From 66-474 sp964489055 (lineage in GTDB: Bacteria; Pseudomonadota; Gammaproteobacteria; Xanthomonadales; Rhodanobacteraceae): DNA of 64,000 nucleotides. The position numbers and the translations under genes are program-made. Location of the stretch: positions 7,581 through 71,580 of the forward strand of contig CAZAXF010000010.1 in NCBI GenBank assembly GCA_964489055.1, written 5' to 3'. Positions 16,512 to 25,293 of the stretch are shown piece after piece. Position 1 is the first letter of the stretch; each line of letters opens with the position of its first letter. The notes beneath the pieces were generated by a model. The model ran no database searches and was not told where the DNA came from. It saw only the letters and a program-made list of their open reading frames with translations.

Positions 16512-17462
16512 ATGGACAGCAACTACCTACAGCAGCAGCGGTTTCTCCTTCAGAAGAAGGTTAAGCGACTGAATTCATGCGACTACAAGCTATTCCACAG
16601 CCTGTTCGTGCAGTTTTGGAATCACCTTCGTAGCCATGCTCTCTATGCGGGCGTGCTTGCCAAGCTTGCAGACGAAGCCCCCCCATACGCGGACGAGGTG
16701 GCTGCGACTAGCAACGGTGAGGTTTGCTTGTGGGGCACCGACCAGGAGGCCGTTCATTTCAACTTCAGGGTGTTGGAATACTGCGCCGCCCAAGCGCTAG
16801 GCAGGGGGCAAGGACCAGAAGTTAAGATTGGTCGCAGCATCGTAGGGGGCACCAAAATTTCTGAAATGCTTGATGGCTTCCGAGACACCTATCTCGAGCC
16901 CTTCTACGAGTATTTGGACGAAGCGCTCGATGGGCAGGCAGCTGTCCTGTCGTTGTTGCTCAAGTACAAACGTTGTGTGGAGTGGTTCGAACGTGAGGAG
17001 GTCAAGGCGCTTGTCTCAAAGGGCGGCGAGCGCAACGTTGCCAAGCACATGTACGCCTACCTGTTCGACCAAGGCCTCGAGTTCCATATTGAGCCGCAAT
17101 CTATCTCCGGCGAGGCTGACTTGGTGGCCCCAGAACTGGTATTAGACGCTAAGCTGTTCGATGGGGACTCATCCCGTCATGGCAAGAGGTATGTGCTTAG
17201 TGGCGTAAACCAGCTTCTGACCTACATGCGCGACTTCCTCCAGCAGGTTGGCTACTTGATTGTTTATCGCACCTGCCAAGAGGACCTGCAATTCTCCTTC
17301 GCGCGTTCGGACATGCTCGTGCCATTCATGGTCATCGACGGTCGCATCATCTACTTCCTCGTGGTGGATGTATGTGAGTACGGTGCATCCGCTTCGAAGC
17401 GCGGACCATTGAAAGCCCACGTTATTGACGAGGAGGAGGTGCGAACCGTCATCAATGAGTAG
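16512..17462 (+). CDS. Putative PD-(D/E)XK-type nuclease, partner of the zinc-ribbon protein
   Basis: This 316-residue protein has no recognised family name. The core near residues 195-213 reads GEADLVAPELVLDAKLF: an acidic residue in a strand, then D-A-K at the spacing of the PD-(D/E)XK nuclease motif. A Glu (LEFHIEPQ, about residue 190) lies upstream and predicted strand-helix elements follow (NQLLTYMRDFLQQVGYLIVYR). The N-terminal 150 residues are helical. The start is set by the abutting stop of the zinc-ribbon gene. A hairpin (17486-17512) follows. Nuclease function is an inference from motif and island context. Confidence 0.7.
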   Translation: MDSNYLQQQRFLLQKKVKRLNSCDYKLFHSLFVQFWNHLRSHALYAGVLAKLADEAPPYADEVAATSNGEVCLWGTDQEAVHFNFRVLEYCAAQALGRGQGPEVKIGRSIVGGTKISEMLDGFRDTYLEPFYEYLDEALDGQAAVLSLLLKYKRCVEWFEREEVKALVSKGGERNVAKHMYAYLFDQGLEFHIEPQSISGEADLVAPELVLDAKLFDGDSSRHGKRYVLSGVNQLLTYMRDFLQQVGYLIVYRTCQEDLQFSFARSDMLVPFMVIDGRIIYFLVVDVCEYGASASKRGPLKAHVIDEEEVRTVINE

Positions 17463-17485
17463 GTGCCGCCTGATTCCAGCAGCAC

Positions 17486-17512
17486 CCTGTCGCCAGCGGA
17501 GCCGGCGACAGG
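17486..17512. terminator. Hairpin after the nuclease-like gene
   Basis: CCTGTCGCC (17486-17494) and GGCGACAGG (17504-17512) form a perfect 9-bp stem with a 9-nt loop, 24 bp after the stop. No T-run follows, so termination is plausible but not certain. The remaining bases to 17826 show no supported gene. Confidence 0.45.
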
Positions 17513-17826
17513 AATCACTTGGGCGAGGAATCCTGCTAGCAAAAATGACAACACAGTCACCCGGGGCGTAACGAGCGACTGGCTCCTTTGGGTCGCGTCC
17601 CACCTTTCGGCTCTCGGCCGGGAGCGGAGATCAGCGAGCGTAGACACCAGAAATCTGAGCCACATTGGGGAGGTGGCTGCTAGGTGCAGCCGCGCCAGCC
17701 GACTACCCCGAAGCATTCCAGCGACGTCGTCTATGGACTTGGCCAATCGAACACGGCGGCTCATACGCGGCGCAGCCCGCTTTGTATCCTTTGCACTGCG
17801 GGTCAACATAGCCAAACTACAAACAG

Positions 17827-19335
17827 TTGACTTCGGAGTTCCCCTTGAGCTTTTTGAAGACGCTCTCGATCGCCGGCTACCGCGGTTTTAACGAGCACCG
17901 CGTGATTCATATGGCCATGCCCACGGCCCAAGGCGAAGGCAGTGGCCTCACGGTTATTACCGGCGCCAACAATTCGGGCAAGTCGACGGTGATCGAAGCG
18001 CTGCGGGCGCGATCAGGCCATCAGACGCCCAGCTTCTCCGAGGGGGTTCGCAATAAGCATGCGGATTTCGTGAGGATCGTTTACGAGTTTGAGAAACAAT
18101 CCGTGGGAAAGGATGACCAGCCCGATCTCGTCGAAGGTCGGACCGAGGTGATCGAGACCCGGGCCGTGGGCAGCAGCCAATCGATTCACAAAATAGATGA
18201 CGGCGTTTTCACTAACCAAGGCGCGTTCGACACAGATCCGATCCGCACGATTCCTTCGCGCCGGGGCTTCCAGCCGTATTTCGCACGTTCGCAGGGAACG
18301 TTGCAGGACTATCAACGACACGGCGGCTTACCTGCCCGTCGTATGGCGGAGCTGACCTCGTTCGAGATGCGGCTCTTCGACATCGAGAAAGACCCGGACG
18401 AGTTCAACACGCTGCTCGGTGAGCTGCTGGGATACATACCCAAGTGGACCATTGACCTGACATCGGAGGGCAACTATTACATCCGTCTGCATAATGGGGC
18501 CGTGAGCCACTCCAGCGACGGCGCTGGCGAAGGCATTGTCAGCCTGTTCTCCATCGTCGACGCGCTCACGAGCGCCCCTGCCGGCGGCATCGTCGCCATT
18601 GACGAGCCTGAATTGTCCCTCCACCCGGCGATCATTCGCCGCCTCGTAAGTGCCATCGTCCGCTTGTCCGCTGAAACGCAGATCATCGTTGCGACGCATT
18701 CCCCGTACTTCATCGACCCCGCAGCGATCGCTAAAGGTGCTGCACTCGTTCGGATTACGTCCGAGGCCTCCGGCTCGAACGTGTACCAGCTCAGCGACCA
18801 AGGCCGGGCGGCGCTCAAGAAGATCCACGATCCAGAGAACCCGAACACCAAGGCGCCACACACCTTTGGTCTAGATGCCCGTGAGCTGTTCTTTCAAGAT
18901 GACGGTATCGTGCTCACCGAGGGTCAGGATGACGTGATGTTGTATCCGGTCGTAACGCGTCAGCTGCCGATTGGCCGTGTTCCAGGCCACCTGTTCGGCT
19001 GGGGCGTCGGCGGCGCCGGGAACATGCAACACCTCTGCCGTCTTCTGCAGGACATGGGCTACAAGAAGGTGGCCGGACTTCTGGACAACGACCAGGCAGC
19101 GACCTTGCCTAGGCTTGAACGGGATTTTCCGAGCTACAAGTTCTTCACGATCCCGGCCAAGGACGTGCGCGACAAAGATGCTGTGGACGCACGGCCTGCG
19201 GTGACCGGCTTGCTCGAAAACGCCAGAGTTCTGCGAGAGGAATATCGCGAGCCGATGGCATCAATCTTCGACGCGATTCGGGCAGCGTTCGGAGGCGAAG
19301 TGACCCAGCCTCCGGCCTCGGGAAACGAGGGTTGA
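17827..19335 (+). CDS. OLD-family ATPase with TOPRIM nuclease domain
   Basis: This 502-residue overcoming-lysogenization-defect (OLD) family protein couples an ABC/SMC-like ATPase to a TOPRIM nuclease. Visible are Walker A GANNSGKST (46-54), a signature-like SSDGAGEGIVSL (229-240), Walker B IVAIDEPELSLHP (255-267), the switch His in VATHSP (288-293), and TOPRIM motifs LTEGQDDV (363-370, Glu365) and GLLDNDQ (417-423). OLD-type nucleases act in anti-phage systems such as Gabija, Paris and retron Eco8. The start is uncertain: TTG at 17827 or TTG at 17845; the first ATG would cut the first strand. It lies 364 bp after the zinc-ribbon/nuclease pair. Confidence 0.9.
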   Translation: MTSEFPLSFLKTLSIAGYRGFNEHRVIHMAMPTAQGEGSGLTVITGANNSGKSTVIEALRARSGHQTPSFSEGVRNKHADFVRIVYEFEKQSVGKDDQPDLVEGRTEVIETRAVGSSQSIHKIDDGVFTNQGAFDTDPIRTIPSRRGFQPYFARSQGTLQDYQRHGGLPARRMAELTSFEMRLFDIEKDPDEFNTLLGELLGYIPKWTIDLTSEGNYYIRLHNGAVSHSSDGAGEGIVSLFSIVDALTSAPAGGIVAIDEPELSLHPAIIRRLVSAIVRLSAETQIIVATHSPYFIDPAAIAKGAALVRITSEASGSNVYQLSDQGRAALKKIHDPENPNTKAPHTFGLDARELFFQDDGIVLTEGQDDVMLYPVVTRQLPIGRVPGHLFGWGVGGAGNMQHLCRLLQDMGYKKVAGLLDNDQAATLPRLERDFPSYKFFTIPAKDVRDKDAVDARPAVTGLLENARVLREEYREPMASIFDAIRAAFGGEVTQPPASGNEG

Positions 19336-20056
19336 CACGTAACGGCCGCTTCGGGTCGATTCCCGCCTCACGTCGCGGCTTCCGCCGAGGCAGATATCTC
19401 TAGCGCAGCCGCTGTCAGCGTATGGGCTTGACGACATGGCATTTCTTGTCACTGTTTCCCGTGGGAAATCTTGTACGCACGACGCAGTCCATCTGCTAAT
19501 GGACCCGCACACTTTTGTACCGGCCCTGTAGCTCTCGGACAAAGTTGTACGAGAGTCAGAGTCGACGGCTCTGGGGCCCTAGGGAAAACCAAAAGATCAC
19601 ACAAGCACGCCCTGACGACGAACCCGACCTCCTGTCCCACATGAGTGATTCTTCGGCAATATCCCTCCATCGTGCGCGTACCCACCCTAGCGTCGCGACG
19701 ACGGATGGCGAAGCATTTCTCGTTTAATCTCGGTCGGCGTGGAACTGCAAGCGGGCCAGCCGTATTCGTGGATTGGCAGGGCTTGGCTGCGAGCCGTTGT
19801 CATCGACGCGAGAGTGCTTGTACGTAGATTCCTACAGGCTTGCGCGGGTTGCGCCGACAGACACCGAGTGCACGCGTACGTACGATCTTTATGCCGGCTG
19901 TCTGGCGATCGTCAAGGATGCGATGCGGCCGACCGAGGTCGGCAGGCCAGCGCGCCCCTGAGGGGCGCGCTGGCCTTTTGGTTCAAGCGCCAGTGGTTGG
20001 ACCGGCGCCCTGCTGAAAGTGCGCGTCCGGTCGTTGAACTGCGCCCCGGCCCGATG
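19336..20056. other. Intergenic region with terminator between OLD and helicase genes
   Basis: About 720 bp without a supported gene. It holds a strong terminator (19946-19979) and, at 19338-19400, a stretch (CGGGTCGATTCCCGCCTC) that resembles bases near 27565-27600, a likely dispersed repeat. Short open frames on both strands have no family features. Confidence 0.55.
19946..19979 (+). terminator. Rho-independent terminator
   Basis: GGCCAGCGCGCCCC and GGGGCGCGCTGGCC form a perfect 14-bp stem with a 3-nt loop (19946-19975 region), followed by TTTT. The T-run serves plus-strand transcripts coming from the OLD gene. On the minus strand only the stem would act, after the helicase gene. Confidence 0.8.
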
Positions 20057-22807
20057 CTACCGCTTCATGGTGTGGCGACACTTCGGAAAGCGGCTGCAGC
20101 CGAGGAACGGGCCATAGGGACCACTTCTTGGCACCATCTGACCTTTCCTGCACTGCGGACAAATCCTCGTCTCAGCGGCCGCGCTTCCGCCCACCGCCGT
20201 CACTTCCATTCCCTGATCGCGAATCAGCTCGGTGAGAAATGGCGACAGGCGGTTTTCCACCGTGATCACCAAGACCGAGCGCCTGGCACGCGTCAACGCC
20301 ACGTAGAAAAGCCGACGTTCTTCTGCATTGGGGAAGGTCTCGCCCGCCGGCATCGCCAAGTCCAGGACCGGATCGTCGTGCTGTTTCGATGGAAACCCAC
20401 CGCCGCCGGCGACGACGCGCGGCAAGATCACGTAGTCCGCCTCAAGCCCTTTCGAGCCGTGCATGGTCATGAACTTCACATCCAGTCGATCCGACACGAA
20501 GTCAACCGCCGGGAGGTGTTGGCGATCACGCCGGTAACGCCCCAGGACCAGGACGCGCACCCTGCCGTCGGTGGCCGGCGGGACCGTACCGTCGGCCACG
20601 CCTGCGTGCAGTTCGCGCAGGCGCGTACGCACAGCGTCTTCTATCTGGTCGTCTTGCGGTACCTGCCAAATCCTTACGGTGGGCGGGTGTTCTGGCACCC
20701 GGGACCGCACCGTCTTGCGGATCTGACCGGGATTTTGCTGTATGAACCTGCTGGAGAGGTCACAAAGGGATTGGGGACAACGGAAGCTTTGCTCCAACCG
20801 GTACACCTGCGCGGAACCGAACGCACGCTCGAACCCTGTCATCACCGAAACATCGGCGCCGGCGAACCGGTTGATGCTTTGCCAGTCATCGCCCACAACA
20901 AACAGACGCGTACCTGGTTTCGCCACCAAGGCCCGCACGAGCCGTGCGCGTGCCTGACTCGCGTCCTGGAATTCATCGACCATGACAAGTTCAAACGGAC
21001 TTTCCCAGCGGCCAGCTTCCACCTCCGCGGCCGCGCGCAACAGCATGTCCTCGAAGTCAATGAATCCCCTCTCGCGCAGGCTCTTCTCCCAGGCCGCGCG
21101 AAGGTCCGTACACAGGGACAGAAACAGGGCCTGCCGGGCACGGAAGGTACCTGGGCCGGCACCGTCCAGCCGCCGCCGCAGCGCCTCGTCGTCCAGGCTG
21201 TTGCTCTTGGCATGCAGCATGAAGGTGCGGAACACCTTCAGCAGTTCCCGGTGCTCGACCAAGGGTTGGCCAACGGGCTCGCGATCGGGATCAGGATCCA
21301 GGTGAATGCCGAGCTCGGTCAGTCGGCGCGCCAGGTAGTCGAAGGCCTCACCCGACCACAGCTGCGCCATCGTGGTCTCGAGCAGCGTGGTCTTGTGTTC
21401 GGCGTGCAGGGCGCGCTTCCACGCCATGGCTTCGGAATAGCCATAAAACTCGGGTGGCGGCTCGCCCTTCTCATCCAGCGCCCAGTGCTCATGGTAGGCA
21501 TTGATCGCGGGGTAGTAGAAGTCCGGGCGGTATTGCCGGTGGTGGGGGTCTGCGGTATCAACTCCGTAAGGATCCTCGTAGCAGTAGTCGACCCCGTTGT
21601 AGAAGAGCCAGTTCGCGATGATCCGCTCGCCATGGCTTTTGACGATCTCACCGCGCAGGGTACGGAACCCGGCGGTGCGCGAGTCCCGGTCCCAGTCCTC
21701 CGGCTCCTCCGGCTCATCCTGCCGCGGCAGGTCACGTGCAAAGACCGTGCGGAACAGCCCCCACCGGGCACGAAACGTGGGGTTGGTCTGGGTGCACTGA
21801 TCCATCAACGCAGACAGGTGCTCGATGTCTTGTCCGTTCTCGACCCACGGTGCCAAGGTGGGACGCTTGCCGCTCGCCTCCCCGATGATGTCCAAACCGA
21901 GCTTGTGGAACGTCCTGGCCACGACCGCGTCCGCGTCGTAGTCCATGGCACCCAACCGTTGCCTCACGCGCGCCTGGAGCTCGGCAGCGGCGTCCCGGTT
22001 GAAGGCCAGCATCAAAATCCTGTCCGCCGGAACCAGGTTGCGGTGGATGGCATACCCGGCCTTGGCAATCATTGTCGAGGTCTTGCCTGACCCGGCTGAA
22101 GCGATCACCTGGATCCGATCGTCGAAGCAGATCACGGCGCGGGCCTGCTCTTCGGTCAGCGGCGATTTCTCCACGCGGGACAGGAAACCTTCTTGCGCGA
22201 CAAGTTCAGCTTCGAGATACCGCGCATTGCAGGCCTGTACCCACTGCGCCAGGTCCTGCCCCCAACACCTGATCGCCTCGCGGGCAGACTCGGAACACTT
22301 GTTCAGGAGAAACGCAAGTTCCGGTTCATCCACAAACCGCCGCAAGGCCTGTTCCGGCTGGGTACCTTGCCAGTGGGCAAGAAAGTCGGCGGTGAGCCAG
22401 CCGCGCGTGTGCAACTGCGCTTCCCCTGCAGCCTGCAGGCCGGAACTCCACTCGACAATTGGCCGGCCCAGCGTTTCAAAGTCGCGCAGAATCCGCCCAA
22501 GTGGTGCAAACTTCGCCTGGTAACTCTTCCGGGCCTGCGCCAGGACAGCCTGCATGTGGCGCACGGCTCCGTTGGAGATGCCGTCAAGAACGATAGGCGC
22601 GGTCCATGGGAATCGACACTCGAGCTTCGACCAGAAGACCCCCGGCGTATCACGGATGTACTTGGTGGCGGTCAGCGGCACCCGCCCGCGGGTCCTGCCC
22701 GCCACATCCATGGTGACGACATCGCCATCCAGCGTCAGCGACCACGCGGGCGTATCGGTAAAAATGGCGCCCAACGCACTGCTGCCCCACTGGTATTGCA
22801 CAGTCAC
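20057..22807 (-). CDS. HelD-like (helicase IV) SF1 helicase with inserted PD-(D/E)XK-type domain and C-terminal zinc finger
   Basis: This 916-residue protein has an N-terminal helicase-IV-type domain (1-210) as in E. coli HelD, then the UvrD/Rep core: Walker A ASAGSGKTS (236-244), LAFNRDAAAEL, MVDEFQDAS, QSFRCPQSL, FMTMHGSKGLEAD and VALTRARRS. HelD is 684 residues; here about 100 residues are inserted in the 1B region (385-485) with GERIIANWL, RPDF, EHWALD and MAWKRALH in the order of a nuclease core. The C-terminus has a topoisomerase-type C4 finger (CPQCRKGQM ... CSRFPKC). The GTG start has AGGGAA before it. It is convergent with the OLD gene, and a DNA-repair or defence role is likely. Confidence 0.9.
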   Translation of the reverse strand: MTVQYQWGSSALGAIFTDTPAWSLTLDGDVVTMDVAGRTRGRVPLTATKYIRDTPGVFWSKLECRFPWTAPIVLDGISNGAVRHMQAVLAQARKSYQAKFAPLGRILRDFETLGRPIVEWSSGLQAAGEAQLHTRGWLTADFLAHWQGTQPEQALRRFVDEPELAFLLNKCSESAREAIRCWGQDLAQWVQACNARYLEAELVAQEGFLSRVEKSPLTEEQARAVICFDDRIQVIASAGSGKTSTMIAKAGYAIHRNLVPADRILMLAFNRDAAAELQARVRQRLGAMDYDADAVVARTFHKLGLDIIGEASGKRPTLAPWVENGQDIEHLSALMDQCTQTNPTFRARWGLFRTVFARDLPRQDEPEEPEDWDRDSRTAGFRTLRGEIVKSHGERIIANWLFYNGVDYCYEDPYGVDTADPHHRQYRPDFYYPAINAYHEHWALDEKGEPPPEFYGYSEAMAWKRALHAEHKTTLLETTMAQLWSGEAFDYLARRLTELGIHLDPDPDREPVGQPLVEHRELLKVFRTFMLHAKSNSLDDEALRRRLDGAGPGTFRARQALFLSLCTDLRAAWEKSLRERGFIDFEDMLLRAAAEVEAGRWESPFELVMVDEFQDASQARARLVRALVAKPGTRLFVVGDDWQSINRFAGADVSVMTGFERAFGSAQVYRLEQSFRCPQSLCDLSSRFIQQNPGQIRKTVRSRVPEHPPTVRIWQVPQDDQIEDAVRTRLRELHAGVADGTVPPATDGRVRVLVLGRYRRDRQHLPAVDFVSDRLDVKFMTMHGSKGLEADYVILPRVVAGGGGFPSKQHDDPVLDLAMPAGETFPNAEERRLFYVALTRARRSVLVITVENRLSPFLTELIRDQGMEVTAVGGSAAAETRICPQCRKGQMVPRSGPYGPFLGCSRFPKCRHTMKR

Positions 22808-22925
22808 TTCCCTGATCGTTGGAAACCAGATTTTGCCAGAAGGCCCGCGCCGACCACAAAACGCTTTAGAGGCCGGTCGTCAGGCGATGGGCATCAAGCT
22901 TGCGGGCAGGCCGGCACTCACGGCG

Positions 22926-23171
22926 TCACGGCAGTGGGCCGATCCTGGATACCCAGGGTTCTGTCGCACGGTACGACGCCAAGATGGCATTCAGCCCAAG
23001 GGCAAGCAGCGCCGCGCCGCTGCCGGCGCCGACGATCCACCGTACGCCGTACAGCACCGGCGTAAGCGCTACAAAAACTCCTGTTGCAACCAGCAGCAGG
23101 CCAAATAGCGCCGTCACGATGCGGAAGGGGCTGCGTTGGTAATACGGCTGAACGTCCGTACGATTTTTCAT
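22926..23171 (-). CDS. Small two-helix membrane protein
   Basis: This 81-residue protein has two clear hydrophobic helices (RIVTALFGLLLVATGVFVAL and GAGSGAALLALGLNAIL), a basic N-terminus (MKNRTDVQPYYQRSP) and a short tail. Family not recognised. The ATG at 23171 is 48 bp from the stop of the KfrA-like gene, so it is probably read in the same transcript. It could be a passenger of the recombination module; no function can be assigned. Confidence 0.6.
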   Translation of the reverse strand: MKNRTDVQPYYQRSPFRIVTALFGLLLVATGVFVALTPVLYGVRWIVGAGSGAALLALGLNAILASYRATEPWVSRIGPLP

Positions 23172-23219
23172 GGACCTTCTGACAGGAGCTTTCGTAACGT
23201 TTCGCCCGCGCGACCCACC

Positions 23220-24059
23220 TCAAGTTCCCCCTCTGAGCCGCTTGTTCGCTGTCACCCTTTTAGTCGACCCACGTGTCTTCTTGGACACGCGACGCATCCT
23301 ACCAGCAAGTTTCGTCTGTAGCGCCGCTTCGCGCTTGGCTGCGGCAGCCACCTTGCGCTCCGCGACCTTGATCTGCTTCTGCAGGTCCGTGATCCGCCGT
23401 TGCAGTGTCTTGTTCTCGAGGCGGGTGCGGTCGATTTCTGCATGGGCCCGATCCTCGAATACGCGGGTGCGCTCGGCTTCCTGCTTGCGCTCGGCCTCCC
23501 ATGCGGCGAGTTGGGCATCCTTGGCCGCGACCAGGCGGCTGGCCTCGTCATCGAGTTGCCTGACCCGGCCCTGCAGATCATCGCGCTGGGCCTGCAGATC
23601 CGTGATCTGCGCCGCCTGTTGTTCAACCAGCCGCTCCAGTTCCCGGGTTCGCGTCTGGGCGAGTTCCCGTTCGCGCCGGGCGTCGGCCAGCTCGGCTTGC
23701 GCTGTGGCTACCGCGGCAGTCGCGTGTTTTCGTTCGAGCTCCATCGCTTGGCGCTCCTCGGTCAGTTGCCGGCGCTGTTCAGCCACCAGGCGTTCGCCGG
23801 CCACCCGGCCCTGCTCCGCGGCTTCCGCCCAGACGGTGCGGAAGGCCGCCGCCACTTCGGGCGGGAGGTCCGGTAGCTGCGCTTCCCCGGCGAGGCGGCT
23901 GGCGAGTGCCGCCCACCAGGTTTCCAGCAGCCGGCCGATACGGGCCGGACTGCCGCGGCCGAGTTCGGTCCGCACGCGTTCGACCGTGGGTCGTTCGCCG
24001 CGCGCCAGCACCCGGTCGGCGGCGGTCAAAACGTCTTTTTCGGGGACTCCGCGTGGCAT
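23220..24059 (-). CDS. KfrA-like DNA-binding coiled-coil protein, TnpT-like
   Basis: This 279-residue protein has an N-terminal KfrA-type helix-turn-helix (residues 1-120; GVPEKDVLTAADRVLARGER, TVERVRTELGRGSPARIGRL) and then a continuous coiled coil from about 95 to 250 (ERQAMELERKHATAAVATAQ and on), ending in a basic tail. It is divergent from a tyrosine recombinase across a 55-bp gap that contains dyad repeats. This matches the tnpT-rst-tnpS arrangement of Tn4651-type transposons, where TnpT assists TnpS in resolving cointegrates. The KfrA-type fold is clear; the TnpT role is inferred from arrangement. Confidence 0.8.
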   Translation of the reverse strand: MPRGVPEKDVLTAADRVLARGERPTVERVRTELGRGSPARIGRLLETWWAALASRLAGEAQLPDLPPEVAAAFRTVWAEAAEQGRVAGERLVAEQRRQLTEERQAMELERKHATAAVATAQAELADARRERELAQTRTRELERLVEQQAAQITDLQAQRDDLQGRVRQLDDEASRLVAAKDAQLAAWEAERKQEAERTRVFEDRAHAEIDRTRLENKTLQRRITDLQKQIKVAERKVAAAAKREAALQTKLAGRMRRVSKKTRGSTKRVTANKRLRGGT

Positions 24060-24072
24060 GCCCTGCCCTCCG

Positions 24073-24106
24073 CTGGATAAGGTACGATAAGGAAACGGTT
24101 ATCCGA
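24073..24106. other. Candidate recombination (rst-like) site between tnpT-like and tnpS-like genes
   Basis: The gap contains GGATAAGGTACGATAAGG (24075-24092) and TTATCC (24099-24104). GGATAA and TTATCC form an inverted pair, and ATAAGG occurs twice in direct orientation. Tyrosine recombinase core sites have two inverted arms around a 6-8-bp spacer, which this could be. It overlaps both promoters, as in Tn4651. Confidence 0.45.
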
Positions 24107-24114
24107 CCTATTGG

Positions 24115-25293
24115 GTGGTAAAGATCGATTTAAACATGATGAACGTATCGAATAATACACTGGATCCGACCACTGTGACCGCCCTGCCCGTTCTGGATCC
24201 GGCACGGCTCGACGCCGCCGCGGTCCGCGCGGCTGAGGAGTTCCTGGCCGACGGTACCCCCGCCAACACCGCGCGCAGCTACGCCAGCGCGCTGCGCTAC
24301 TGGGCCGTCTGGCATGCCCTGCGCTATGGCCAGCCGCTCGAAGCCAGCGCAGTGTCGCCCGCGGTCGTGTGCCAGTTCATCGTCGACCATCTGGCCAGAT
24401 TCTCGCGTGGCGCCATGCGTCATGAACTGCCGCCGGCCATCGATGCGCGCCTGGTCGAGCTACGCGCCAAGGGCAAGCCGGGTCCGCTGGCCTACAACAC
24501 CGTGGCGCACCGCCTGGCGGTGCTGTCCCGGTGGCACCGCCTGCACGCCGACGGCGCCAGTCCCACGGACGACGCCAGGGTCAAGACCCTGATGGCGAAG
24601 GCCCGGCGATCACAGGCCCGCCATGGGCTGCACGTGCGCAAGAAGACCGCGCTGGTGGCCGAACCGCTGGAGGCGATGCTGGCGACCTGTACCGACGGAC
24701 TGCGCGGCATCCGGGACCGCGCCCTGCTGCTGGTCGCCTGGACTGGCGGCGGTCGGCGCCGATCTGAGGTGGTGGCGCTCCAGGTCGAGGACCTGCACCG
24801 GATCGATGCCCACACCTGGACCTACGCCCTTGGCAGCACCAAGACGGATAATTCCGGCGTCCGGCGCGAAAAGCCCCTGGGCAGCGAGGCCGTCGCCGCG
24901 CTGTCGCAGTGGCTCGCCGCGGCCGGGCTCACCGAAGGCGCCCTCTTCCGCCGCATCCATCGCAACGGTCACGTCGGAGTCGCCGCACTGACACCCGACC
25001 ATGTCGCGCGGATGGTGAAGCGCCGCGCGCGCCTGGCGGGCCTCCAAGGTGATTTTGGCGCCCACAGCCTCCGCTCGGGCTTCGTGACCGAGGCCGGGCG
25101 CCAGAACGTTCCGTTGGGCGAGGTGATGGCGATGACCGAACACCGCAGCGTCGGCACCGTGATGGGGTATTTTCAGGCTGGAACGCTGCTAAGTAGCAAA
25201 GCCACAAGTTTGCTGGCATCACGGCCAGACAGTATTCGCACAGAACAGCCCGATGCTTCCTGCACAACAGATACTGACCCGTCTCTGCCATGA
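24115..25293 (+). CDS. Tyrosine recombinase, TnpS-like cointegrate resolvase
   Basis: This protein of up to 392 residues is a phage-integrase-fold recombinase. It has an N-terminal SAM-like core-binding domain (50-160) and catalytic residues Arg215 (GGGRRRSEV), Lys in the beta-hairpin, HSLR (317-320), His343 (TEHRS) and Tyr352 (VMGYFQAG), so the active site is complete. The start could be GTG at 24115 or the ATGs at 24136/24139. It is divergent from the KfrA-like gene, as tnpS is from tnpT in Tn4651. It is not next to a tRNA, and no attachment repeats were found, which argues against a simple island integrase. Confidence 0.88.
   Translation: MVKIDLNMMNVSNNTLDPTTVTALPVLDPARLDAAAVRAAEEFLADGTPANTARSYASALRYWAVWHALRYGQPLEASAVSPAVVCQFIVDHLARFSRGAMRHELPPAIDARLVELRAKGKPGPLAYNTVAHRLAVLSRWHRLHADGASPTDDARVKTLMAKARRSQARHGLHVRKKTALVAEPLEAMLATCTDGLRGIRDRALLLVAWTGGGRRRSEVVALQVEDLHRIDAHTWTYALGSTKTDNSGVRREKPLGSEAVAALSQWLAAAGLTEGALFRRIHRNGHVGVAALTPDHVARMVKRRARLAGLQGDFGAHSLRSGFVTEAGRQNVPLGEVMAMTEHRSVGTVMGYFQAGTLLSSKATSLLASRPDSIRTEQPDASCTTDTDPSLP

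Noticed and set aside
17169..17815. Minus-strand open frames over the end of the nuclease-like gene
   Set aside because: They overlap a gene with better support and show no domain features; the 17463-17826 gap is better read as leader/terminator DNA.
19739..22090. 783-codon plus-strand open frame opposite the helicase gene
   Set aside because: It lies antisense to a protein with clear helicase motifs; its translation is rich in Arg, His and Gln without family features. Same reasoning applies to long antisense frames at 42168-44087 and 56334-58490.
17827..22807. Gabija-like pair: an OLD nuclease near a UvrD-type helicase
   Set aside because: GajA and GajB are adjacent and co-directional and GajB is about 500 residues. 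Here the genes are convergent, 720 bp apart with a terminator between, and the helicase is a 916-residue HelD type with other domains.
24115..25293. Island integrase at a tRNA attachment site
   Set aside because: No tRNA gene and no flanking direct repeat was found, and the divergent KfrA-like partner fits a transposon resolution module better.
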